Positions 1 to 8,973 of a DNA stretch of 26,753 bases are shown here, piece after piece. The DNA lies in NCBI GenBank assembly GCA_003254885.1, contig QANT01007867.1, forward strand, positions 1 through 26,753. The letters run 5' to 3'. This DNA comes from Purshia tridentata (taxonomy: Eukaryota; Streptophyta; Magnoliopsida; Rosales; Rosaceae). Each line of letters opens with the position of its first letter. Position 1 is the first letter of the stretch. Below the pieces are notes generated by a model that was not told the DNA's origin, made no database searches, and was given only the letters and a program-made list of their open reading frames with translations. The position numbers were made by a program, and so were the translations under genes.

Positions 1-462
1 ATAATTTTTTTTTTTACTGGAGGGGCAAAAAGGGAAAAAAAAATTGAGAGGTTGGTCAACTCAGCAGCAAAAAGTGGTCGGAATAGTTTGGGCCAATTTT
101 TATTTACCAATAAATATGACCCTCTAAATTTTTATTTTTTATTAAAATTGTTCAATACAATTATACAAGTATACAAATCATAAAACTATTGAACTATTTC
201 AAGCCTAAAATTATGTATGATATATAAAATATAAAAGTATAAATCATTTGGAAACACATTCATTCCAACATTACAGAAATTTCAATTTTTTAAACTACAG
301 CATTGCATATGAGATATGTCAATTGAAATTGAGTTTGGAGTATTCGAACACTTCAAGGTTGATTTTGGGAGTATTTCCAACATTTGGGGCAATTTCATTT
401 AATTATTAAAAGAAATATTAATTTCAATTTTTTTTTGCATAATATTTGTACACACTTTTTTT

Positions 463-668
463 ATCACATTAGTTGACTATTTTATATGATAGTTTATGTG
501 GTTATATAATGTTAATTAATAAGATAGGTTGACAAAGATTTAAAGTTTTATTTATTTATATATCAATACATACCATTAATTACATGACATCACATCATCA
601 ATTCATCTTATTAATTGACATGAAATGACCATATAAACAGCTATATAACATGATCAACTAATATGTGA
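463..668. repeat. foldback repeat, arms of about 61 bp
   Basis: The left arm (463-523) and right arm (607-668) are imperfect reverse complements. The reverse complement of the left arm and the right arm share a CTTATTAATT start, a CATATAAAC-like middle and a GTCAACTAAT / GATCAACTAAT end. About 83 bp separates the arms. This is the architecture of a small non-autonomous inverted-repeat element (MITE-like). No target-site duplication was identified, so the family is unassigned. The right arm runs directly into the 26-bp tandem array. Confidence 0.6.
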
Positions 669-754
669 ATTAGACGTGATCAACTAATGTGTAAATTAGA
701 TGTGATCAACTAATATGTGAATTGGATTTGATCAACTAAAGTGTGAATTGGGGA
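651..754 (+). repeat. 26-bp tandem repeat, four copies
   Basis: Four adjacent copies begin at 651, 677, 703 and 729, each opening with TGATCAACTAA and followed by a GTGAATT-like or GTAAATT segment. The copies differ by a few substitutions. The first overlaps the outer end of the right foldback arm, so the array probably arose by local amplification of that end. Confidence 0.85.
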
Positions 755-995
755 TTAACTTAATTGATTAATGATAAAAACTTTTTTTACACACTTTGGT
801 TCAAACTCTCTGCCTCTCTTATAATAAAAAAAAAGTAATCAACTAATATTATCAATTAAGTGAATACAAATAACATTATTCATTATTTATTTTAATTATT
901 TAAAATCTTCAATCGTAATTCTATGGTCCGTTCTACGTTCATAGTTCATACGATGGCTAAAAAGGCCACGAGCCACGACCAGTCAGCTACGAACC

Positions 996-1219
996 GTTCA
1001 ACCTTTTGACCAAACAATTTTAATTAAAAATTTATAGAAAGATTAAAGTAAAAATATTCTTAATAAATAATAATAATCTAAATCTAAACATAGTAGAACT
1101 ACAAAATGTTCAACCTTTTGACCAAACAATTTTAATTAAAAATTTATAGAAAGATTAAAGTAAAAATACTCTTAATAAATAATAATAATCTAAATCTAAA
1201 CATAGTAGAACTACAAAAT
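996..1219 (+). repeat. 112-bp perfect-length tandem duplication
   Basis: Bases 996-1107 and 1108-1219 are adjacent copies of one 112-bp unit starting GTTCAACCTTTTGACC and ending CTACAAAAT. I see essentially one changed region (TATTCTTAAT against TACTCTTAAT), so the duplication is recent or has been homogenised. It ends about 130 bp upstream of the TATA-like box of the cornichon gene and so lies within its promoter. Confidence 0.93.
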
Positions 1220-1347
1220 GCCGTGTGGCGTCAACACTCAACAGGAACTTAAAAAACAGGAACTCGGAAAAAAAAACAGAAGCTGAGAGAAGTAGACCAA
1301 ATCACAAACACACAGACGAACCCACATAGAAGTGGAGAAAACAAAGA

Positions 1348-1355
1348 TATATAAA
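1348..1355 (+). promoter_or_regulatory. TATA-box candidate of the cornichon gene
   Basis: TATATAAA lies 69 bp upstream of the cornichon ATG. A start site about 30 bp downstream, near 1380, would give a short leader rich in AG repeats (1391-1407), which is plausible for a plant gene. The assignment rests on position and motif only. Confidence 0.5.
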
Positions 1356-1416
1356 CACACGCACAGGTAGATAGAAAGATAGGGAGACAGCGAAAGAGAG
1401 AGAGAGGTGATCAGCT

Positions 1417-3266
1417 ATGCTAATGCTTTGGACGTGGCTGTTGAGCTTCTTCTTCATTCTAACTCTGTTATGCATTATCGGTTATCAGGTAATTCTTTCA
1501 CGATTATACCCTTTTATTTTTTCTAAACATGTTCATGTTATAGGCTTATGTCAGTGATGGATTCACAGCCTAGGACCAATCTGGGGTCTTCAATTTTAGT
1601 TTATAATTTTAATAATTTTAATTATTAATTTGGAATCAAGTATCTGTTCGCATATGTTTTCTGCGATTTCTTTTGTTTTTGGTGAACTGTTTTGTGGGAT
1701 TTCCATAAAATATTTTCCTTGGCTGTAGAGTTATTTTTCGCGGTTTATTATTATTATTTTCGGCAATTTTCATTATTTTTCCCAATCAAATGTAAGTTGA
1801 CTTCGAAAGTATGTTAGAAACCAAGAATGATTTTTTTTTTGTTTTGTTTTTTTTGTTGAAACTCTGTATAAATTATCAGTCTCTACAAAATGGAACTCTG
1901 TGTGTGTGTGTCACACTGTGTGTGTGTGCGCGTGTGAGCTTAAATTTAGACATTCATCTTTCTAAGTTTACATTCTTATGCAGAATAACCTGAGTTTGTA
2001 AAACAGTTTAAAAAATTAATGACCTTGCATAAGTTACTTGATAATGAAAACAATGCTCCTAGAATTTTTCACAAATTCTAGGTAAATGAAGATGAGCTTT
2101 TTTTGTATGATAGATACAGTTTTGTGTTCTAAAGTCATCAAGCCAATTTTTTTATAGTACAATTGTCCTACAAGCCATAGTCAGCTAAGTTACAGTCTCG
2201 CATTGTTTTGTGAATCGGGGGCATTTATTTCGCTAAAGTTCATGTAATGCTTAGAGATATGACCATTGCAAATGTTGAATGCAGCTTATTTGCTTGATCG
2301 ACCTTGAGTACGATTACATCAACCCATATGATTCATCATCCCAGATAAACAATGTTGTTGTGCCAGAGTTTATTATTCAAGGAGTTTTGTGCTTCATTCT
2401 TCTTATAGCAAGACATTGGTTTATGTTCTTGTTGTGTGTTCCCCACCTATATTACAATGTGAATTTGTAAGTTTCTTTCTCACCCATTACTCAAACGTTT
2501 GTTGTGTCTAGAACTATATATACATATTGACCTCTTTGCATATAAATTTAGAGTTAACTTATATGATGCTGATATGATTTTTACTTCCATTTGTCTTTCC
2601 ATTTGAACTCGTTACTCTTGAAAACAAAATATTGTTTAGGTGATTATGAACAAAATTCATCATTAGGTATAGAGAAATACTTTGATAAAGGTGGGAAACT
2701 TGAATATGATGTTGTAACTTTGTTCCAAGTGAGGCATGTCTGCATGGTATATTGATCCCTGTGTGATCAACTGTAGTGAGAGAATTTTTGCTACATTCAA
2801 ATGACTGTAGCCTTCTGGTTTCTCACTGCAACCCCATTTACATGTGATGAACAAGTTGGGATAAGAAATATGTACTTAAGAGTTGAGACTATAGTTCATA
2901 TTACTTCATATGATTAAAAGAAGAATAATGTTATTCAAAAGACCTCCTTAGGTACCATATTAGAGCTTATCACCATATCTGATATAATCTGTGACTCCAT
3001 GATCAGGTACATGAAGAGAAAACACTTCGTAGATGTCACTGAGATCTATAACCAGCTGAGATGGGAGAAAAAAAAACGTTTCTTTAAGATTGCCTATCTT
3101 TTGATCCTATTCGTCCTTTCTCTATTCTGGTATTGGGATAAGAAATGCTGCCACGCCCTTAGTAAATTGTTGTTTACTCTTTTGAAGCATTTGGGTGAAC
3201 TTATAAGTTTTTTTCATGTAAATGTGATTCAGGCTGATTTGGAGCTTGGAAGATGAATATGAGTAA
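1417..3266 (+). CDS. CNIH: Cornichon family protein (ER cargo receptor), four exons
   Basis: Exons are 1417-1488, 2285-2466, 3007-3129 and 3233-3266, all with GT-AG junctions. They total 411 nt and encode 136 residues, the usual plant cornichon length. The signature segment CLIDLEYDYINPYD lies at residues 27-40. Three hydrophobic stretches are visible: residues 4-23, about 47-80 and about 108-125. A typical KR..VDVTEI..QL.WEKKKR loop precedes the last, and the protein ends in an acidic EDEYE tail. Family knowledge: cornichons (yeast Erv14, plant CNIH) are ER membrane receptors that load membrane-protein cargo into COPII vesicles, and the acidic C terminus contributes to cargo binding. The last exon was chosen because splicing 3129 to 3233 restores FWLIWSLEDEYE. 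Reading through that 103-bp intron instead gives an unrelated tail. Which of the plant paralogues this is cannot be decided here. Confidence 0.94.
1899..1936 (+). repeat. (TG)n microsatellite in cornichon intron 1
   Basis: Two TG runs are separated by a short TCACAC interruption, and the second run includes GCGCGTG. The tract lies inside the 796-bp first intron (1489-2284). An interrupted tract like this is typically length-polymorphic between individuals. Confidence 0.9.
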
Positions 3267-3780
3267 TCAGGCATTGTTGCTCCCCACCAAGGTTGCCCAA
3301 TGTAAGTTTATATTGCTCTTTTATTTCTGTTATGTTCAGCGGTGGTTGAGAATCATATATAATGCTATTGTGCTTTTATTTTATGCGTAGATCAACTTAT
3401 GTAATCAATTGCATGCCATGTAAGGTTTCCTTCGTTGATGTGATCTTAGTACTAATTACTTTCGCTAATGCCAGGTTTTTACGATGGAGCCTGAGAGACG
3501 GACCCGTGTGGATATGAATCAGGACTTGCGCAAATTCAGCCTGATTTTGGCACCTGATTTGGCGTTTAATTTTTGTGTTGGTAGTGTCACAGATGCTCCA
3601 CTTATTTGTATGTACGTGCTTGCATTCTCGTCCATTTTATCTGTAACTTTCTCCCTCATTGACAATGTGAAGCAGCATGAGCTAGAAGTGGTTGCATATT
3701 GGCACTGCGCTACAGTTTCAACACTTCCCTATCTAATTGTAGTTTCATGTACTAAATAATAAATTATTTACACATTTCCA
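3267..3780 (+). other. 3' UTR of the cornichon gene, with a probable intron
   Basis: After the stop at 3264-3266 the sequence contains a good donor (AAT|GTAAGT at 3302) and an acceptor (TGCCAG ending at 3474), suggesting a 3' UTR intron of about 173 bp. An open frame at 3484-3759 (91 codons) matches no family I recognise and lies where untranslated sequence is expected, so I do not call it a gene. Confidence 0.5.
3758..3763 (+). terminator. poly(A) signal candidate (AATAAA) for the cornichon gene
   Basis: AATAAA lies 492 bp after the stop codon in an AT-rich setting, the first clear canonical signal on this strand after the coding region. Plant poly(A) signals are loose, so the exact cleavage site is uncertain. 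Confidence 0.4.
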
Positions 3781-3945
3781 TTTGATTATTGCATTAGACT
3801 GCATTGTGTTGAATGCTTTGCTTGTTTGTTTGTTTGGAAGACAGTACCACCACATATCAATGTCTATTCATTGAAGTGAGTTTTCTCGGTTTGTGCAATA
3901 TGATTGAACTACAAATAACCAATACGCTTGTTATCAATTTATTTC

Positions 3946-4383
3946 GAATTTTCACATCACCCTCTCATATTTATTTTATATCACTTTACCTCTCGAAATT
4001 AATTTTCGTGTATCATACTTTTTCACCTGTTTATTTATTTTTCTATTCTTATAAATTTTTAAAATTATGGTTCACCTATATTTACTTTTATGATCAATCA
4101 AACAAATTTTATCTTAATTAAACATAAAGTTGTGCCTTTGGATAAAATTTTAAAACTAAATTTTCTTATAGAAAAATGAGAAACAATTCCTAAATATTTT
4201 TTTTTAAGACTATATATTTGACACTTACAAACAAATTATAAATAAAACTAACAAAAAAATAGTTCCTTGCAAAAAAGAAGGCTTTTTACTATTTCACTCC
4301 TTGAATTATTTTGAATTCTGACATCACTTTGAGGTTTATTTTGTATCACTTTACTCTCTGAAGTTAATTTTCTTGTATTACTT
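3946..4383 (+). repeat. diverged 75-bp direct repeat (3946-4020 and 4312-4383)
   Basis: Both copies read GAATT..ACATCAC, then TTTATTTT(A/G)TATCACTTTAC, then CTC(T)GAA(A/G)TTAATTTTC and TGTAT.A. About 290 bp of featureless AT-rich sequence separates them. The moderate divergence and lack of coding potential suggest an old dispersed repeat or the ends of a decayed element. An open frame at 3813-4121 spans the first copy and looks spurious. Confidence 0.7.
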
Positions 4384-4412
4384 TATCTTAGTGTTTTTCT
4401 TCTACAGAAAGA

Positions 4413-4508
4413 GAGATGCAGAATTGGTGCGGAAGCAAAGATGTAAAGTTGGCCAAACGTAGCGCTACGTCCTGTCTATTTCGGTTTCCGCATCAGCTTC
4501 GCATTCTC
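4413..4508. repeat. 96-bp foldback centred on a 14-bp palindrome
   Basis: The left arm (4413-4436) and right arm (4483-4508) are imperfect inverted repeats sharing GAGA, TGC.GAA and TGCGGAA blocks. Almost at the midpoint, 4457-4470 is the perfect palindrome ACGTAGCGCTACGT. GC content is clearly higher than in the flanks. It resembles the core of a small inverted-repeat transposon, but the family is not identified. Confidence 0.55.
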
Positions 4509-4514
4509 ATTCAG

Positions 4515-5130
4515 CATAAGAGAAAAATCTCTGTTTATATTTTTATTTTTTTACAAACTTTAAAAATTAATTAAAAATAGCTCCGAACTCAGAAAAATAC
4601 ATGAAAAATTCCTACGGAATTGTCTTGAATAGTTTTAATATGGGGTCAAATTACCAATTTTTTCTCTGAATTAATTAAAATTTTAAAACTTAAAACTAAA
4701 ACCATACAAATTTTCTAGAAACACTATGAGGAAAAATTTTCAAATCCCCATTGACAACAATCTGTCTGCAATGGATAGAGCGGAGATGGATGAAGGTTGG
4801 TGGCTATTGTGAAGGATGGGTTTCTTTTTCTTTTTTAATTTTCAAATTCTTTAGTTTGTTAATTTTCAACTATTTCAAGTTTTTGAAATACTTATTATTG
4901 ACCATAATACCCAGGGGCAGACCTACAATGGAGTCAATTGACCCCATGAACCCAAACATATTTGTGCTTGATGAAGTTTTTGACCCCATGAAATTTGGAA
5001 ATTGCAGGGCAGCAACAGGGGCAAGCAAAGTGTTTGTTAAAATGCTTGAAAAAAGCAAAAAGGAGGCAGAGGCATGCACGGGAAGAAGGTGAGCTGGGCA
5101 ATTGGGTTGAGATTTTTTTTTTTTTTTAAA
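4515..5130. other. intergenic stretch, possible decayed transposon
   Basis: No gene is recognised. A 113-codon open frame (4751-5092, +) and its antisense counterpart (4870-5211, -) overlap and match no family I know. The segment near 4913-5000 (CCAGGGGCAGACC, then repeated GACCCCATGAA) resembles the junk-like ends often seen at plant DNA transposon remnants. This is an impression, not a match. Confidence 0.3.
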
Positions 5131-5133
5131 CTT

Positions 5134-5165
5134 AACTTGCCAAAACAACGTCGTTTTGGCAAGTT
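5134..5165. repeat. 32-bp near-perfect palindrome
   Basis: The arms AACTTGCCAAAAC and GTTTTGGCAAGTT flank AACGTC. The whole 32-bp block is its own reverse complement apart from one mismatched pair. Its right arm forms the start of the following tandem array. Confidence 0.85.
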
Positions 5166-5350
5166 CATTAAACAAAACAAAACAGGAGGAAGGCTGAGCC
5201 TTCACACGCAATCAGCAACTTTTTTTGGCAGGTTCATTAAACAAAAAAAAAACAAGGAAAGCTAAACCTTCACACGCAGTTAGTTATTTGGCAAGTTCAT
5301 AAAAAGAAAAAAAGAAAAAAGAAAGCTAAAGCTTCTCCTTCACACGCAAA
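5158..5350 (+). repeat. three-copy 60-70 bp minisatellite
   Basis: Copies begin at 5158, 5227 and 5290 with GGCA(A/G)GTTCAT. Each then has an A-rich run, a GGAAAGCTAAA-like block and CCTTCACACGCA. Copies are 69, 63 and about 61 bp and differ mainly in A-run length and by short indels. All three lie directly downstream of the palindrome at 5134-5165. Confidence 0.85.
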
Positions 5351-5603
5351 ATGCTTTAGAGTAGGGTCACCGTCACCAAATAAAATTTTTGTTTATTAAT
5401 ATTGAAAAGTTTTTTTCTAATCAAAATAATATTCGTGAATTTTTTAATCTTAACTCCATGACATTTGATTCTTGAATTCACTACTTATAATACCCATATA
5501 GTATAATAGAAAAATAAACAAAAGTTAACATAGGTGCAAAATTAGCACATTGAACAAACTTTGGGTGGATGTTGGCCAAAATTATTAGGGTGATTTATAG
5601 GCT

Positions 5604-6478
5604 GGTCCAATTTTTTCTCCTCTCTTAGACTAATACCTTAATACTTCTTTATTTTTTACTAAGGTCCAAAAATATTATACAGATGTTATTTATTTAAAAA
5701 ATATGTAATATTATCCTAAAATTAATGATATATAAATCTTAATATTATCCTAGTATTATTATAATTGTATATTACCTTAATATTATAATATTATATTATA
5801 TTATATATCATAATTAATATTATCATATTATTTTATAATTAATTATGGAATTTAACTGTGTCAAACGAACGATTGATCTTTGATTTGTAAATATATTTCA
5901 ATTGTACCAATCAATTGATCGGCTCCAGTTTGTCGGCTTTTATGTTATGGTTTAGCTCTAGGATTTTGGGCTCTGCCCAAAATCCTAGAGCTAAACCCTA
6001 ACATAACGCCTCTATCAAACCCATTTTATACCCTAGGAGAGGATGTGGTGAAAAGATGGGATTTACCCTCAAAACTTAGGAAACGAAGTTGCTCGAATAT
6101 ATATATACACACACACCAACTCAGATATTAGTACAATTGAAATGTACCTATATATATTTCTTTTACTTGTTTGATTATTTTTTATGAGTTAATATATTTT
6201 TTTATTATATAATATAAACGGATATTATCATTTATTATTTCAAATTAAAAAATAGAAAACTAGATAATCTTGAATGCTTTAATTAAAAATGTTTGAACAG
6301 AATATTATCTTTCATAATTTTTAAAATTAATTCATATTAATTATCTTAATTTTAAGAGATAATATGAGTCAAAATTTTAAAAAGTCTATTGTTTGGACCT
6401 CAGTCTAAAAAATTGGATTTAAGTCTTAATTTAAATTTCTATAAGGTTTTAGTCCGAATGACCCTTCAAAATTGGACC
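5604..6478. mobile_element. 875-bp inverted-repeat element (MITE-like)
   Basis: The left end (5604-5640) and the reverse complement of the right end (6442-6478) match in a fixed layout: GGTCCAATTTT, a 13-bp variable gap, then GACTAA(T/A)ACCTTA. Further inside, a second pair is inverted: TTTTTTACTAAGGTCCAAA (5652-5670) against the reverse complement of 6391-6412. The interior is very AT-rich, has no long open frame, and contains the hairpin at 5941-6005. This fits a non-autonomous DNA transposon that folds back on itself. I found no convincing target-site duplication, so the outer limits may be off by several bases. Confidence 0.6.
5941..6005. repeat. hairpin: 31-bp stem, 3-base loop
   Basis: Bases 5941-5971 pair with 5975-6005 around a TCT loop with a single mismatch (T opposite C; on the other strand A opposite G). 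The right arm contains CTAAACCCTAA, a telomere-like (telo-box) string. The structure sits inside the 5604-6478 element. If transcribed it would make a long, almost perfect hairpin RNA of the kind Dicer-like enzymes process, but no known microRNA is recognised in it. Confidence 0.9.
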
Positions 6479-7457
6479 TATTTCTAATTAACTCTTTAAT
6501 TTAAAATTGTCAATAGCCGAATTTCATCTTTGCACTCTTCCCTTACTTGCAGGACACCTTGGTGCTAATCAATTTATAATTAACTTTTAAGTACCACGTA
6601 AACCATTCCCCCGAATTCAAACTTGATAAAGTTGGATTTGGAGTTCCTAATACCAACTCATATGAATCGTATTAATATAACTTCAACTTATTCAAGAATT
6701 GAAGTGACATATACAATGACAGACCCTTCATAAAAGAAAAAAATAATAATACAATCTCTATAGGACTAGGATAACATGTAAGAAATTTATTTTTGCATAT
6801 AATATTTTTACAGAATACATACTTTTCCTCAAGATTCATATTTAAACAAGGAAAAAGGTTGTCATTCACACTACATATCCTTGTCATCTAACTACAAAAG
6901 AAAAAGATAAAACTCATGGCTCTCTTTTTTGCTCTTTATCCTATCAATTTGCTTATAAAAGCCATATCCTCGTGACTAAGTAATATTTGATATAGCTAGC
7001 TTCAAATAAAAGTGCACATAAAAATGAAAACTTTCAATTTTCTTAGAAGGTTCTTAAAAAGGACAACCCTCTAATTATTATCCAAATGACTTTATACCCA
7101 CTACCGCGTGAGACCCACACAAAAAAATTGTGATCACAAACCCAACACATTTTTAACTTCTGCAATCTACGTGCATGATGCATTTACACAACTCAATCGA
7201 AGCTTCCAAGTCTCACTCACAATCATATTAAATGAACCAAAATAGAAATTTAAACACCCCCATATATAATAATAATATAGATATATTCCATTGTTTACAC
7301 AAAATAAACAAACCCATATCTAATTAATTAACCGAAACTATTAACTAAGAAAACTAATCGTAATTTTCTCAACGAAGAAAAAAAAACTTAATGAAATTAC
7401 TAATTTAAAGAAAATACTCAAAAAGAAAACTATAAACATTTCTAATTATAGTAACTT
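6479..7457. other. spacer with the 3' flank of the DUF1645 gene
   Basis: AT-rich sequence with no recognised gene. A 71-codon open frame at 6672-6887 (-) has no family resemblance. The part nearest 7457 should include the 3' UTR of the DUF1645 gene, but I could not place its end. Confidence 0.5.
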
Positions 7458-8333
7458 TCAAAAAGGATGCAAATTCCTGCTAAGCCCATTGACATTAGAA
7501 AAAACCCCGAAAATGTCCTGCCTGTACGGCAAAAACGACCGTCGTTTTTCTTTATCCCCTTCCCCACGCGGAGGCGACAGGCCACCGACAACGACTGTTT
7601 TCCTTGCGACGCCATTATCGCCCTTGTCAGTAGTCAACTTTGAGACGGGAGGAGCAAAAAAGACGAAAGTGTCCTTTCCGTCGCTACTACTTCGGTAAAG
7701 AAGGTCCCGAAACTTCCAGCGCTTGGAGGAGCCGGTGGAGTTGCTCTTGTTGCAGGCGGCGCGTGTGGGCGAGGCCTTGGGGTTCCACACGCAGTAGGTG
7801 CCGGGCGAGAGGTTCTCGAGGTCGTCGGCCTCGGAGGAGGAGGAGCACGACGACGCCGTTTCGCGCTCCTCTTCAATCATCAGCATTCTAAGAGGCAGAC
7901 GACGCTGTTTCTGATCCGTCGGCCGCGCCGTCGTATTGGAGGAGTTAATTTGAACGGCAGGATGAGTATGGTGGTGTTTGGGAGGTAATTCGACGTCGTT
8001 TAGTAAGCGTTGGTTGAAAAGAGGGTAGACAGGCCTGATCTGGCCGTTGTAGAAAATCTCGTCGGCGGAGATGGGCGACGTGTTTGGCTCTCTGGAGACA
8101 AAAGCGAATTCGAAGTCATCATCGTTTTTGACGTCGTCGTTTGGGGGTTGGTCGGGAGGTGGTTGTGGGTGTGTGTGAAGGATGACGTCATGATCAGGTG
8201 TTACCCAGTCGGGGAGTTGTTGCTGAGTGAACTCGTTGACAACTCGGGCGGCGATTTGAGCGAGTCTGTCGGAGGAGGAGTAGGTGTTGAAGCTGGGAGA
8301 GAGGGATAGCAAGGGACCTGCAGTGGCCTGCAT
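7458..8333 (-). CDS. DUF1645 family protein, single exon
   Basis: A complete 291-residue open frame, from the ATG at 8331-8333 to a stop at 7458-7460, with no intron needed. Family hallmarks appear in order: an N-terminal LAQIAARVVNEF segment (24-35), FEFAFVSREP...ADEIFYNGQIRPVYPLFN (74-107), a serine/acidic stretch (161-170), CVWNPKA (181-187), SNSTGSSKRWKFRDLLYRSSSDGKDTFVFF (197-226) and the conserved end LPYRQDIFGVFSNVNGLSRNLHPF. The middle is rich in Pro, His and Asn and probably disordered. DUF1645 proteins are plant-specific and biochemically uncharacterised; some rice and Arabidopsis members are reported as stress-responsive. GC content is far above the flanks, as expected for coding DNA. 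Several overlapping open frames on both strands are shadows of this GC-rich gene. Confidence 0.93.
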   Translation of the reverse strand: MQATAGPLLSLSPSFNTYSSSDRLAQIAARVVNEFTQQQLPDWVTPDHDVILHTHPQPPPDQPPNDDVKNDDDFEFAFVSREPNTSPISADEIFYNGQIRPVYPLFNQRLLNDVELPPKHHHTHPAVQINSSNTTARPTDQKQRRLPLRMLMIEEERETASSCSSSSEADDLENLSPGTYCVWNPKASPTRAACNKSNSTGSSKRWKFRDLLYRSSSDGKDTFVFFAPPVSKLTTDKGDNGVARKTVVVGGLSPPRGEGDKEKRRSFLPYRQDIFGVFSNVNGLSRNLHPF

Positions 8334-8397
8334 TTGGTTTACTTACTTGTTGCTGATGGCAATGCAATATTTTGGTATGCAGCTTTATTTTTCTTTT

Positions 8398-8419
8398 GAG
8401 AGAGAGAGAGAGAGAGAGG
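8398..8419 (-). repeat. (GA)n microsatellite in the DUF1645 leader
   Basis: An uninterrupted GA run of about 22 bp, read as CT on the gene strand, begins 65 bp upstream of the DUF1645 start codon. CT-rich tracts between the TATA box and ATG are common in plant promoters and leaders. Confidence 0.85.
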
Positions 8420-8480
8420 AGTGGGTTTGGAAATGAGGAAGAGTAGTAGTGTGCGGAGTGGGGTGTGATATGTGAATATA

Positions 8481-8488
8481 TTTATATA
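8481..8488 (-). promoter_or_regulatory. TATA-box candidate of the DUF1645 gene
   Basis: On the minus strand this reads TATATAAA, 148 bp upstream of the ATG. Transcription starting near 8450 would give a leader of about 115 nt containing the CT repeat. The surroundings are AT-rich, so neighbouring TATA-like strings are also possible. Confidence 0.45.
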
Positions 8489-8749
8489 TAATTATATAAA
8501 ATAGTATACAAGTGCGAGTGGTTGTGGAAATTCACTCCAACCGATGTTGTATTGCTATTTGCTACTACTATACTACTTGTATACGCGCTTTTGTATTGCT
8601 AAAATTATAGTAAGCTACGCTGGGAATTAATTAATTAATTACTAATTAAGATTAGAGTTGAGGTTGGTATGTGCAGATGCAGAGAGACAAAAAGCAACTA
8701 CGCAATCTTTAACGGTACTACTACTGTACGTGTTCTTTGGGCTAATTCA

Positions 8750-8755
8750 CACGTG
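8750..8755. promoter_or_regulatory. G-box (CACGTG) upstream of the DUF1645 gene
   Basis: CACGTG in the context CACACGTGT, about 420 bp upstream of the DUF1645 ATG. G-boxes bind bZIP and bHLH factors, and ACGTG is the abscisic-acid-response core. A second copy with the same nine-base context lies at 8966-8974. Confidence 0.45.
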
Positions 8756-8967
8756 TATAAGTACTGTTCTTTTTTAACCTTGAAATTTCGGTTTGCGGTT
8801 AATTAAGAGATCCGTCCCCTTCAAGTAAGAAAAATATGAACATTTATGATTTTTGTGGAAATCAAATTATGGATTGTTTTCGTTTATATATAGATGGGAA
8901 GATGCTGTGAGATCGAACTCATTGATATATGTTTTGTGTGAAGCAGATGACTTCGCACGCACCGTCA

Positions 8968-8973
8968 CACGTG
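8968..8973. promoter_or_regulatory. second G-box (CACGTG) upstream of the DUF1645 gene
   Basis: CACGTG, again in CACACGTGT, 218 bp beyond the first copy and about 635 bp upstream of the ATG. Paired G-box or ABRE cores are a known arrangement in ABA-responsive promoters. The function here is inferred from motif only. Confidence 0.4.

Larger units (their letters stand above)
1..1340. other. AT-rich upstream spacer of the cornichon gene
   Basis: No coding region is visible on either strand: stop codons are dense in all frames and no protein family is recognisable. The stretch is AT-rich with long A and T runs. It contains a foldback pair (463-668), a 26-bp tandem array (651-754) and a 112-bp tandem duplication (996-1219), each listed separately. 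The last part, from about 1220, is the likely proximal promoter of the cornichon gene. Confidence 0.7.

Noticed and set aside
3484..3759. 91-codon plus-strand open frame after the cornichon stop
   Set aside because: It lies in the expected 3' UTR downstream of a plausible UTR intron and resembles no family I know.
4751..5211. Overlapping open frames on both strands (113 codons each)
   Set aside because: The frames are antisense to each other, include low-complexity runs, and show no family similarity; probably decayed repeat sequence.
7489..8309. Several open frames on both strands across the DUF1645 gene
   Set aside because: They are shadows of a GC-rich coding region; only the 291-residue minus-strand frame carries family motifs.
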